Assembly: GCF_026210795.1 (NCBI RefSeq)
Contig: NC_089438.1
Coordinates: 4,609,501-4,673,500 of the forward strand
Reading direction: 5' to 3'
Origin: Rhizophagus irregularis
Taxonomy: Eukaryota; Glomeromycota; Glomeromycetes; Glomerales; Glomeraceae
DNA length: 64,000 nt
Made by a program: the position numbers and the translations under genes. Position 1 is the stretch's first letter. Each line of letters begins with the position of its first letter. Below the pieces are notes generated by a model, which saw only the letters and a program-made list of their open reading frames with translations, was not told the origin of the DNA and ran no database searches. Positions 24,331 to 35,113 of this stretch are shown one piece after another.

Positions 24331-24437
24331 AGTCTTGTCCAATGGATTTCGGTGGCTGATTAAACCAATCATATTTAAGGAGGGTCTAGGATAAGAAGCC
24401 TGAACCCCGGAGGTCTAGAATAAGAAACCTGAGAAAA

Positions 24438-25129
24438 ATATTTTTCACCACTAAAAATTTTCTCTGTCCCCAGAATACTTATGAAAAAATGAAAACGGTG
24501 AGGTGTGACGCGGGTGACATTTTATGCAGGTCACGTGGGGGTGAAAAATCTTGGGGATTATTATTCAAGTCATGTGACACATATTAATTACGACAACTTT
24601 ATGGCAAATACATCACAACCTTTACAACCAGTTACGAGACCAACACTAACGATAATGATTTTTATGTGGTAAAGCCATAAAGGTGATGGTTATATGACCT
24701 TAAAGTTTTGATAAGGAGAAACTTTCAACTTTTGGAGACGGCGAAGTAAAGATGATATTCACATGAGCGACCATGAGAAAGTTGTGATGATTGATTAAAT
24801 AGATAGTGGAACGGTAGCAGATGTTGTGCACTCCACCTTGCAGATCTTTTTAGATAAGAACGGAAAGATAATTTAATATTCTGAAAAAATTCTATTGTTA
24901 AATAGGAAGATTTTGATTTGTAACTGCGGAACTTTTTCTGGATGTATTGGTAATACTTATAGTCTTTAAAATTATAAAACAAAAACATTGGAAATTTTAT
25001 ATTAGTACGTAACATATGTAGTGCTTATTATTTATCTTTTTACGTCTACATCGTTGAAAAGTGTAGCATTTGCATAGCTTGATGATCTTAAATAAAGGGA
25101 GAAATTAAAAAACATTAAACTATCAAAGC
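24438..25129. other. Intergenic, no supported gene
   Basis: Includes GTGACGCGGGTGAC and CACGTGGGGG patches near 24505-24545, possibly remains of another element. A 96-codon minus-strand frame (24725-25015) has no recognisable domain. Confidence 0.3.
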
Positions 25130-25490
25130 TAAAGATGGTCATCGGTCCTACCGGTGTTCCAGGACTGCTGGTCTTAAGACTGGACCGCGGTTTTCGGTCC
25201 TGCTGTTAATTCAGGCCGAACCTATAGTGCCGGCCAGAATTACAAGCAAGTGTAACACAAAAAATTTGTGTTACAATGCCAGAACCAGTAAAAAATTTTT
25301 GCCTGGTGGCTAAACTATTTATCCTGGATCACGTGATAACATTATTTAGTAATTCCGGCCGACACTATGTATCTGGCCAGAATTAGCCCAGGACCGAAAG
25401 ACCGCGGTCTTATGCGAGACGGACCGGTCCATCTTTTTGGGGTGTAGGACCGGTAAGACCGTGGTCTTCTAGGACCGGTGACCATCCTTA
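25130..25490. mobile_element. Palindromic MITE, likely Tc1/mariner-type
   Basis: Starts TAAAGATGGTCATCGGTCC and ends with the inverted complement TAAGGATGGTCACCGGTCC; the terminal TA on both sides fits a TA target duplication. Interior has further GGACCG/CGGTCC inversions and two facing CCGGCC blocks (25230, 25358), so the whole 361 bp can fold back. No coding sequence. Confidence 0.7.
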
Positions 25491-25656
25491 ATCGAAGCAG
25501 TAATTCTTATAATGACAATCTCTTTTTTTCTTTCTTTTGTACACATTCATTGATTTGCATAAATTTAGGTAGTACAGTACAATGTTGCTTTATGTACTGT
25601 AACATTCACTTTGGTTACATATAATATGTATAACTACAGATTTGAAACACTGGTTT

Positions 25657-25660
25657 CAAC

Positions 25661-25691
<31 letters not shown>

Positions 25692-25694
25692 TTA
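25657..25694. repeat. CTTT microsatellite in kinase promoter
   Basis: About eight tandem CTTT units, 60-100 bp upstream of the kinase ATG. Pyrimidine tracts of this sort are common in fungal promoters; any function is inferred. Confidence 0.75.
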
Positions 25695-25753
25695 TTTAAA
25701 AAATTAATAATATATTTATAAAAAAAATTTAAAGTCTTATAACATATTTCATT

Positions 25754-28039
25754 ATGTCATATGGCGATAATAAATTAATTAATAATGCACTTAACAGATC
25801 ATATGCATTAATGGATTCAAATGTTTGTAGTAGTGCACACAAAACTTATGAATTTAGAAAACAAACAATTCTTAATGATGAATCACTTACAGAAAATGAA
25901 AAATCTGAAGTAATAAGAAAACTAACTGTAAATTATGATTACAACAAACTTCTTTTTGATGAAGGAACAAAAAGAATTTGTGAAAATTGTAACCAGGAAT
26001 GTTTAGCTACAATATATTGTGAACTTTGTGTTCGAAATTATTTAAAAGCAAAATTTTCAAATTGGACATCTGGAAATGTTATTATTGATAATTTAATACA
26101 AGAATGTCAAATTAAAACAATTAACCCAAGTCTAATACCAGAATGGATTCCATATAATAATCTACAAAATATTAAATACCTAACAAAAGGTGGATTTTCA
26201 GAAATTTATACAGCAATCTGGAATAATGGAGGATATGAAGAATGGGATTCTAAAGAACAACAATTAAAAAGATTTGGAAGGCATGCTGTAATACTTAAAA
26301 GATTAGAAGATGTTGAAAATGCAAACCAAAGTTGGATTGAGGAGGTTTGTAATTTAAATATTAAAAAAAGTTAACAAGAAATTTTGTTTCAAATTTTTTA
26401 ATGGTTCATTTTATTATAGGCTAAATCACATTTAAATATAAGCAATAAATGGGGTAGTATTGTCCAATGTTATGGATTAACCCAAAATCCATCAAATGGA
26501 GATTATATGCTTATAATGAATAAATATGACATAGATTTAAGAAAATATTTACAACAAAATCATAATCAACTTACATGGAAAGAAAGAATTCAAATTATTA
26601 CTGATATAACTACTGCACTTAGAAGGATTCATTATGAAAATGCAACTCATAGAGATTTGCATTCTGGAAATATATTATCTAAGGTTCGATTTCACATTAG
26701 TGACCTTGGATTTTGTGGACCTGCAGATAAACCATTAAAAAGTATATATGGAAATCTTCCTTATATAGCACCTGAGGTTATTATTGGAAAAGAACAGACT
26801 TTTAAATCTGATATTTATAGTATTGCAATGCTTATGTGGGAAGTTTCATCAGGACAACCACCATTTATTAATTATGAACATGATTACGATCTTGCAATGA
26901 ATATTGTTAATGGTATAAGACCAAAAATTGTACCGGGAACTCCTTTAGAATATAAAAATTTAATGAAACAATGTTGGAATGCTGATCCATCAAAAAGACC
27001 TGATAGTTATACACTTCAGAGTAAAATGAGAGATATTAATTTATTTTATCAAACCAGTAAATCAAGTGAATTATCTCAGCTAGAAGAAAATAATAATTTT
27101 GAAATGGAAAATCGTACTAGCAGTAGCAAACTATTTACAAGTAAACTTCATCAATTTGATAATCTTCCTGAACCAAGAAATGCAACAGAAGGTATTTATT
27201 GATTTATTAATATTTTTGTTAATTGCTAGAGTGTATTAATATATTTAATTAATAGTGTTTATTTTTTTATTTAAATAATAATAGAAGAACAAGAAGGTAT
27301 AAATTAGACAAAATATAAAATATATAATTTTTAATCTATAAAAATTAATGATGATATGGTTAATTTTTTTATAGCATTTCATAGTAACAAATCATATGAT
27401 TTTCATATTCCTAATAATAGTAAGTGCAATTACATTTAAATATTATGTAACAAGCCATTATTTATAGATTATTTTGCTTTTTTTAGTTGATGATTTTAAT
27501 AAATCAAGTAGTAAGAAAAATAGTACTTCAAAAATCAGTACCATATTTAAAGGTAATTAAATATTTTATTTTGAAATAAGCAAATGAATGAATAACTTAT
27601 ATTCAAGATTATTTAGTTGGCAGCAAAAAGTTATCCAATATATTTAAAAGAAGCTCAAAAAATGGCAAGTAAAGTAATTAAGAGTATGTCAATTTTATTA
27701 TAATTTTTTAATATAAATATGATATAATTTTTTTTAGTTATTCAAAGTAATTATAAGATTGAAACAATGCAACAGCAAACAATGAATCATCATATTAAAG
27801 ATAATGGTATGTAAACAATTCTTATAATAATTATTTTATAGTATTTTTTTTTTCATTGATTTTTTAATTTAATACATTAATATATATTTGATAGACGAAG
27901 ATGAGATGTATAGCAATCCAAATCTTCATCCAGAAGAACAAGATGAATTGGAACTTCCTGACAGTAAGAATTTGTTTTTAAATATTAAATTTTATTAATA
28001 AATTACAAAATTTAACGTTTTTTTATCATAGATATTTAG
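25754..28039 (+). CDS. Protein kinase-like protein (Glomeromycotina expanded family)
   Basis: Exons 25754..26344, 26420..27191, 27285..27296, 27375..27419, 27487..27552, 27617..27664, 27738..27806, 27895..27963, 28032..28039 give 559 aa. Before the kinase is a Cys pair motif (CENCNQECLATIYCELC, residues ~76-92). Kinase hallmarks: glycine loop TKGGFSEIY, lysine in AVILKRLED, catalytic loop HRDLHSGN, DLG in place of DFG (ISDLGFCG), PEV with DIYSIAMLMWEVSSGQPPF, and the terminal Arg of DPSKRPDS. The HRD Asp and its Asn are present, so catalysis is possible. The Ser/Thr/Lys-rich tail comes from seven tiny exons, one only 12 nt, all joined in phase 1; intron 6 uses a GC donor (27665). The tail ends PNLHPEEQDELELPDNI. 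Substrate unknown. Confidence 0.85.
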
Positions 28040-31017
28040 GTACAGTCTGTCACATATTATATGAAATAAACAACATTATTATATCTGATTTTTTTTTCTT
28101 ATCATAAATTATTTAACACTATAACTTAACGAATTATTCTTTTCAAGTTTCTTGATTTTAATTTGAATTATTTATTATTATTATTATTTTATTATTATAT
28201 TATAAATATCATGTTATTATAATGTATTGTATTTTTATAAATAAAATAAATTAAGCATATTTTAACATTTATATTTTATTAATATTTTTTACATGGCAAT
28301 AAAAATTATAAAATGGCGAAAAAAAGTTTGAAAGTTTGAAAAAGTTATTAAATTATTATACTCCGTACAATTTAGGATATATTATTTAGTAAAAAAAATA
28401 AATAAATAACGATAACCATTAAATAGCTGCTCGTTTGAGAAATTCAAATCTGTATATGTACTGTACGATAGACTAATTGAAGACCTGTTTTTACTAATAG
28501 TCTAAAAATAAACAACTTGCATATATTCAGAACATGTAGTTTATGAAGGCGCAGCATATTTTAAGTTTCAAATTTGATTTTTATGAAGTTATTTAGTTTA
28601 AAAAAATTAAAAAAAATTGGAAATTCCAACAAAAATAGAAAACGGAAAATTTGCATAGTTTTGCTATTTTTTGACGTTATTAAAACATAAATAAAGAGTT
28701 TCTGTTTTTTTTTAATTGACTTTTTTAAAGAATATAATAGCAGATATCCAAAAGTATATATTAGAAATTTTAAGACATCTAGGCATCCAGCTGATAATTT
28801 TATGAGACAAAAAAAGTAGCAAATTTATGAAGAAAGAAATATTGCTAAAATTTAGCAAATTGAAGTATTTCGCTCATAGTAATTTCAAGATTTGTAATAT
28901 TGATATCTAATGCTTTGTACAATAAAAATTTAAACTCATAGTTTTTATAGGCAAAAATTTCAAGTGATTTTGTTAAAAATTGATAGACTTATCTATATAT
29001 AGGGGAAATATTTCAATTTTTCTACATTTCTAGACGGATTTGTAAGATTTTGAATTTATAAGAATTACATTAAATACTTGGATAAAAAAGATCTAACCTC
29101 ATACTAGTAGTACTTTCTATAAAATTTTTAAGTTAACCGGGTAAGACTGACAGACTTGCCTATGTGGAAAATTAAGCGGAAAACAAGCTTTTATATGTTT
29201 TACGATTTTTTATGTTTCTAGGCGGATTTGTAAGATTTAGAATTTTATAGAAAATACATTAAATATTTGTTTAAACTCAAAGAATGTACAGTAAGAATTT
29301 TATGCGATTTGGTTACAAATTGATGAACTTTTATCGGGAATTTATATTCCAATAGCTGGTCCAATTTAATACCTGTCCTCCTCCATGATATTTCTCGATA
29401 TTACATGTTTTATACCTGTTTTATCCGAGATGTAATAAAAAATTCACTGGTACGTGCGAAAACAATTATCCAAACATTTGCTGGCGTACAGATCACGTGA
29501 CACACATATATAAGGAGACGAGTCGCCGATCTCATTATCCCTGTTACATTGGTCACAGGACAAATTCATCTCCTCTGATTTTATTAATTTGATGGTAAAT
29601 TATTGTATGAATCAGAAATTGCGCTATTAAGTATTAAATTATGCTCATCAATACACGACTTAAAATATAATATTCGGCATTAATATTGTAAAACTATCTT
29701 TAGTAATACTATCATTATCATCATAAGATCTCCCCAAGAATTTCTTTACTATTTTCACTTTAACGGTTCGAGAATGATAATTACAAAATTGATGAAAATT
29801 TATTTTCATGTGTAAGTCCATCACGCGTTCCACGAAATAATAATTTGAATTCGTATGGAGAAATCATCGTCCGTGATATTTAATCTATTGAGATTAATTC
29901 AACATATTGAAATGTAATAATCATACTTTTAAATTTTTTCTTAGATGGACTATAATCACTATTAAAAAAAAATATTTTAATAGATTTATATAATTCCTCG
30001 GGTAGAATATCTTTATAAGGAAATACATTATTTAAAAATTCTTTTGAAGTTAAAGAAATGTATTATTTTTATTAAAATTTTCAATTTAAGTTATTCTTTA
30101 AAGTTATGAAATCATCCTTTGGATAACTAGTTTAATTTAAGAAAAAATTTTTTTTTCTTCAGAACTAAATACTTGCCCGTTTCTGTCATTTCGTTCATAA
30201 TCACTTGTAAGATGTACTTCACGATGTTCAGTAGTCTCAACATTTAGGATCGGTAATTTGGTCTGGTTTATGGTTAATATTAATTTTTACTGAATATTAA
30301 ATAGTTATTGGGTGGGGATATCGGTCTTCAACCGATATCTCTATTCCCCCATTTAATAACTGAGTTATAGTTCGGTCATTAGGAATACTGCTGCGGTGAT
30401 CAATAGGAATTTATGCTACTAATACTGATTTCAATATTGGATGTCTCATAAAAATATCGGTCAGTAAAATCCAGAATATTCCTAACCGACTGAACAATGA
30501 AATTTTTGTTTAAAATATTGAATTAAGCTAATTTTAGCAGATAGCCTTAGTCAAGTGATTTATTTATTTTTTTGTATGAGAAATAACTAGTAGTCAATTA
30601 ATAATTGAATAAAATTTTTATTTCAAATAATTCAATAAATGTATATGATATAAATTATTACTATAAAAAAATAATTCTATTAACCCCTTGTCGAAGAGAT
30701 TTTGACTTCGAATACATCAGGAACCTTAACTGTTAAAAAAAAAAAATACATGAAAGACTATTTATTGGATAAATAAAAGACTATCGTTAGCATTAATAGT
30801 TGAAAAAATTAAGCCGTGAAATCATTAGTAATGAATGTTACGTGAATTTATTGGCATTTAGGAATTTATTTAGAAATAATATTAAAAATAACTTTTATTT
30901 TACTTTTACGCAGTTTATTTTTGTATGTATGTTTTTATTTTTTAGTATATATTTATTTGGCATAGAAATGGAAGATTAGCAGACTGGTGATCGAAAGTGG
31001 CTTAATAAGTGTACAGA
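28040..31017. other. Large intergenic region with short repeats
   Basis: No gene supported. A diverged direct repeat carries GGCGGATTTGTAAGATT / GACGGATTTGTAAGATT with similar flanks (about 28990-29110 and 29190-29330). Around 29503-29540, CACATATATAAGGAGACG followed by CTCATT resembles a core promoter, but no downstream reading frame was found. AT-rich elsewhere. Confidence 0.4.
30303..30361. repeat. Long imperfect hairpin
   Basis: AGTTATTGGGTGGGGATATCGGT faces ACCGATAT..TCCCCCATTTAATAACT around a 5-base loop. The inner ATATCGGT/ACCGATAT is perfect. A second inverted pair surrounds the right side (CGGTCATTAGGAATACT at 30374, AGAATATTCCTAACCGACT at 30472), suggesting a foldback MITE of about 250 bp. 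Confidence 0.55.
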
Positions 31018-31953
31018 CCCCGGCGAAAAGAATGGCGGTCAGTTTTTTTGATATCACGAATGTAATTTATAGTAAAATGTGAAATATTTTTTTATTTTCT
31101 GAAAGAGAAACAGAAAATACATATATTTCATTATTTAAATAACATTTGATATGATCATCTTCCCGTGTCAATAAATGCTTTAATTTATTATTGCATACTA
31201 TTCGCACTCTTAACCAGCGTTATTTTGTTATGATATTTTAATATTTTCTTAACTTTCTCGCCATCCAGAGGTCAGATTGAGACAAATTTACCACAATTGG
31301 ATTCCTCTTGACTATGTGGTTCGAATGGTGGTCTCAAATTACTGTGTAGCATCTGTGTAATGTGATAGTTCAAGTATAATAGTGAGTATTATGAATTTTT
31401 ATGTTGTATAAAGATAATCATTTCTAAATGCAATATAAAAGCTCAATAATATAATAAAAGACCATTATTTAAATCTCGTAATTGCAAGAAATCTAATAGT
31501 TGAAAATTTGTTTCAATACAAGCTTTGGTTGATGAGAAAATGAAGTTTAAACTTTTTATTTCAAACTTTCATACCAAATTCAAAAAATTATTAGTAGTAT
31601 TTCTCTGTGATAATGTGATATAACAAAATGCAATTATAATATTTGGCAGTTAAAAGTAAGTGGTTTTTTTTTAAAAAAAATTGGAATTTATTATTATGTA
31701 GGATTTTGAGCATTTTAAAAAAATTCATAGTAAATTATTATGCTCCGATTTCTATTAAATTTATAACTTCTTGGTTTTTTAGAAGGCAAAATAGGTGTAA
31801 AAACAATAATAAATTTTCATTTTTTTTATTGCTTTTTAAAATAGTATTCTAAAAATCCATTGGGCATTTACAAGTTTTAATTTAAATAGGAAAATTCTGA
31901 TCTCATATCCAAAATAACAAATGATACTCGCACCGCCATTCTTTTCACCGGGG
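31018..31953. mobile_element. 936-bp MITE with 22-bp TIRs
   Basis: Ends CCCCGG(C/T)GAAAAGAATGGCGGT in inverted orientation (31018-31039 and 31932-31953), 21 of 22 identical. Interior is AT-rich; the 69-codon frame at 31643 is not convincing. No clear target duplication was found outside. The GC-rich ends stand out sharply from the surrounding sequence. Confidence 0.7.
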
Positions 31954-32054
31954 ACTTTAAATAATTGTATATAAAAACAATAAAATAAGGCAAATGTCCA
32001 TTCGGCTAAACGGTTTTCGGCGAAATGTCCATATTGGGTATATTGGGTAAATCA

Positions 32055-32255
32055 TGCACCCCACTCGGGTGATCATCAAAGGATATAACCTTATTATTTA
32101 CGTCACAAGTGCATAGAATATATCCTTTGGTGGGCGGCCCATGGGCATTATGATTATATAAGTCACGTGACTTATAATTTTAACGTTAATATTTTAATGC
32201 TAATTTCAGCACATACTTATAATGCCCATAATGTCTGGCACACAATCCCAGAGAA
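32055..32255. repeat. Left TIR of the giant element
   Basis: Begins TGCACCCCACTCGGGTGATC. Contains its own inverted pair AAAGGATATAA / TATATCCTTT and the motif TTTACGTCACAA (32097-32108). Matches the right TIR (52960-53151) with about 10 differences over the aligned length. Confidence 0.85.
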
Positions 32256-32289
32256 ACATGCGTTGGTTTAATGCATGTTTCCCAGAGTA

Positions 32290-32857
32290 ACATGCGGTAA
32301 CTCTGGCACATGTTCCCTACTGTAACATGCGATGACTCTGGCGCATGTTCCCTACTGTAACATGTGATGACTCTGGCGCATGTTCCCTACTGTAACATGC
32401 GATGACTCTGGCGCATGTTCCCTACTGTAACATGCGATGACTCTGGCGCATGTTCCCTACTGTAACATGCGATGACTCTGGCGCATGTTCCCTACTGTAA
32501 CATGCGATGACTCTGGCGCATGTTCCCTACTGTAACATGCGATGACTCTGGCGCATGTTTCCTACTGTAACATGCGATGACTCTGGCGCATGTTTCCTAC
32601 TGTAACATGCGATGACTCTGGCGCATGTTTCCTACTGTAACATGCGATGACTCTGGCGCATGTTCCCTACTGTAACATGCGATGACTCTGGCGCATGTTC
32701 CCTACTGTAACATGCGATGACTCTGGCGCATGTTCCCTACTGCAACATGCGATGACTCTGGCGCATGTTTCCTACTGTAACATGCGATGACTCTGGCGCA
32801 TGTTCCCTACTGTAACATGCGATGACTCTGGCGCATGTTCCCTACTGTAACATGCGG
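32290..32857. repeat. Left subterminal minisatellite (35-bp hairpin units)
   Basis: About 16 tandem copies of TGACTCTGGCGCATGTTCCC + TACTGTAACATGCGA. Each unit contains GCATGTT..AACATGC, an interrupted palindrome able to form a hairpin. The outermost units carry CCCAGAGTAACATGC, the variant used at the right end. Continues after the Gypsy insertion at 41392. Confidence 0.9.
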
Positions 32858-33352
32858 TGTTAACAGGTCCGTCTCAGACTCTGTCAACTATAACTAAACG
32901 TTAGGGAGTCAATAGCTATAACGTAGTTTATATCAGCAAGACACGCAAAAACACAATACGCAAAATATAACACAATCACAGTTCGTTTTTAATATAAGAG
33001 TTTATTAAATAGTTAATACAAGTTAATCCCTAACTTATACTATCTATTTTCTATCTATCTGACACACTGACACACACTTTAACTTAAGAAAAAAATCAAA
33101 AGATATTTATATAAAAATAAAATATAAAGAAAATAATATAACTAAAATAAATAAAGTAAATAAAATAAATGTAATAAATAAAAGAAATAATAAAAATAAT
33201 AAAAATAACATAAATAATATAAATAACAAAAATAACAATTGTAACGTTAATCAGATCTACAAAATTATTTGATTACATAATGATTGATCTACTAATTAAT
33301 CATCTGATTTTTGAATCTCGTGATTTTTACTGCGCCATAATCTTCGTTATCA
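32858..33352 (-). repeat. 3' LTR of the Gypsy element
   Basis: 495 bp, starts TGTTAACAGGTCCGTC on the + strand and ends CTTCGTTATCA. Near-identical to the LTR at 40897-41391. Confidence 0.95.
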
Positions 33353-33366
33353 AATCTCCCTCACTA
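33353..33366 (-). other. Polypurine tract
   Basis: On the minus strand AGTGAGGGAGATTT immediately precedes the 3' LTR, where plus-strand DNA synthesis would be primed. Confidence 0.6.
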
Positions 33367-33746
33367 AATTTTGAGTTCCCACAAAAAATAATTAAAGCCA
33401 AATAAATTTTATCTTTTCTTTTCACTTCACTCCCAACCCGCTAGTAAATGAAAAAACTGGTCATCCATGTAATACCAAAACAGTAGGCCCTCGAAAGGGA
33501 CACGAACCAAAGTCCATGTAAAGCTAAGGTATTAGCCTTCTCAAATGTGGCCATCAAATGATCAGGACACGGGTGACATCGATCCTAGGAAGAAATTCAT
33601 TATCAATTTAAAAGAAAATCATGAATTATGGGATCGGGATGGGCTGGTAAATCATCAGAAAATTGTTGTAAGTTTTTTTTCCATAAATGTTGAAAATCTG
33701 GTAACCTAATTAAGATTTTTCTCGTCTTCTTTCTTTTCTCGTCATC

Positions 33747-34442
33747 ATGGTATACAAGAAATACAATAACCAGAAATCTACGCCAAGAGAACGTATCAGA
33801 CTAACTAAAAAGAAAAATAAATGTAGTTCTCAAAAAAACTATAATAAGCGGTTTTTTGTTCGCAAATCTAAGAAAGAAAAAGAAGAAGGAAAGGAAACGC
33901 AAAAATTATCACAAAGGGCAGTTCGAGTGGCCTCTGAATTTTTTCTTCAAAACAGGGAACTTCGTGAAGAAATAATTCAACTACGTCAAGAAGTTCAAGA
34001 ACTTCAGGAGGAAGTACAAGTCTGAGAAGATTTTTCGATTATAAAATCTTCTCAAGAATCTCAGGTGTGACAAGAACTTCAACAACAAGTTCAACAACTG
34101 CAACAACAATTATCGTCACTCCAGGAGCAACTCCAAGAAGCTTCGTCACGTGACGAATTAGTTGAACAACAACAAGCTCCTCTTACTAGTTCCGAACAGT
34201 ATCAACTGGTCGCCGAGAATGAAATTATGTTGAATGATATCCAGGAATGTGACGATTTCATTCAACGGCTTAAAAATGAGAGAGTAAATGAACATCTTGC
34301 TTTTCGTCGGCAAATTTCAGCTTTGAAGGAAGATTGCAATAGGTTGCATTGGGAAAGAAATGCTGCACACCATAGGGCTGAAGGGATGATAGTTTTGCTT
34401 AGAAATAGAGATAATTCTCGTAATCCTCCTTCTTCCGTATAA
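33747..34442 (+). pseudogene. Antisense coiled-coil reading frame inside the Gypsy element
   Basis: On the strand opposite to gag-pol, between integrase and the 3' LTR. One frame runs from ATG 33747 to TAA 34442 (231 codons), interrupted by TGA at 34023-34025 and 34068-34070. The N-terminal third is very basic (RIRLTKKKNKC, FFVRKSKKEKE). The rest is heptad-like and Gln/Glu-rich (NRELREEIIQLRQEVQELQ, QQQVQQLQQQLSSLQEQL), then a mixed tail (QRLKNERVNEHLAFRRQISALK). It resembles a DNA-binding coiled-coil protein, but no bZIP consensus is present. Uninterrupted coding character on both sides of each stop argues that it encoded a protein until recently. Function unknown. Confidence 0.6.
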
Positions 34443-34692
34443 TTTTCTTTTCTATTATGTAATCATCTTTTATTATTTTGTTATATAATAAATATAATAT
34501 ATATGATAAAAAATTTTTTTTTTTTTTTTTTCGTAAAATTTTGTAAATTTTCTGGGGCATTGAGTCGCATATTCATGCTGATCATTTTTGATCAGTTTGT
34601 TCAACATAAAAACTAATTTGATTTGTCGATCATCATTGATTTCTAATTTTGTTAATCATTCACGATTAATTTATCGATTTTAAGGATTATCA

Positions 34693-35094
34693 TTAACTAA
34701 ATTCAGCTCCACATAATAATCGAAATTCTTGTGACTTTAACTTTTTCAACATCATAAAAGTTACTAATTTTGTTCTAAATATTTGTTCTACTCCTATATT
34801 AAGAAAAATATGATAGGTCCTAATACATCCTTGATAAAAGTGTGTCGTCATTCTAGATCTAAATAAAGTTTTCTGAGCACGTGATAATATTTGATTTTCT
34901 AATAATTGTCCAAGTTTATAAGCATAAAATAAAGTGTATTGTCTCCTTTTTAGTCGTGAATATCTTTGTAATAATTAATAGTATTGGATAAATTTTTGGT
35001 CTGATGATGATTCGTCATTTACAGGATCTACAGGAAAAATTATTTCTATTGGTTCAATTTCCATTAAATCGTTGAAAATATCTACTGGAGTCAT
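34693..35094 (-). pseudogene. Third Gypsy reading frame, downstream of integrase
   Basis: Starts ATG at 35094, 19 nt after the integrase stop codon, and stays in one frame to TAA at 34693-34695 (133 sense-length codons) with a single TAA at 34975-34977. The first part is acidic (DLMEIEPIEIIFPVDPVND); after the stop it is basic (RYSRLKRRQYTLFYAYKLG, ILSRAQKTLFRSRM). No recognised domain. Its position, between integrase and 3' LTR, is where accessory or envelope-like frames occur in some Gypsy elements, but there is no signal peptide or membrane segment. Confidence 0.55.
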
Positions 35095-35113
35095 TTTGAA
35101 AATTATTTCTTAT

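Larger units (their letters stand above)
18119..24437. mobile_element. 6.3-kb MULE-like DNA transposon with candidate TSD
   Basis: Inverted ends of about 40 bp: left 18127-18166 (CTAGACC, GGGGGTTTAGG, CTTCTTATCCTAGACC) and right 24385-24429, reverse-complemented (CTAGACC, TCCGGGGTTCAGG, CTTCTTATCCTAGACC). The last 16-17 bp of this alignment are identical and a CTTATC/TTAGACC sub-repeat continues at 18181-18197. TGAGAAAA occurs just outside both ends (18119-18126 and 24430-24437), a candidate 8-bp target duplication fitting MULEs. The 5-bp offset between the outermost TIR bases leaves the exact ends slightly uncertain. It carries one intact transposase (19733-23078). Sequence on either side of the gene holds GTATGTATG-rich subterminal stretches (18330-18350, 23325-23385) and a tandem repeat at the right. 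Confidence 0.75.

Noticed and set aside
24725-25015. 96-codon minus-strand frame
   Set aside because: Composition is not distinctive and no family was recognised; isolated between repeats.
31310-31345. tRNA B-box-like GGTTCGAATGG
   Set aside because: No matching A box or cloverleaf arms nearby.
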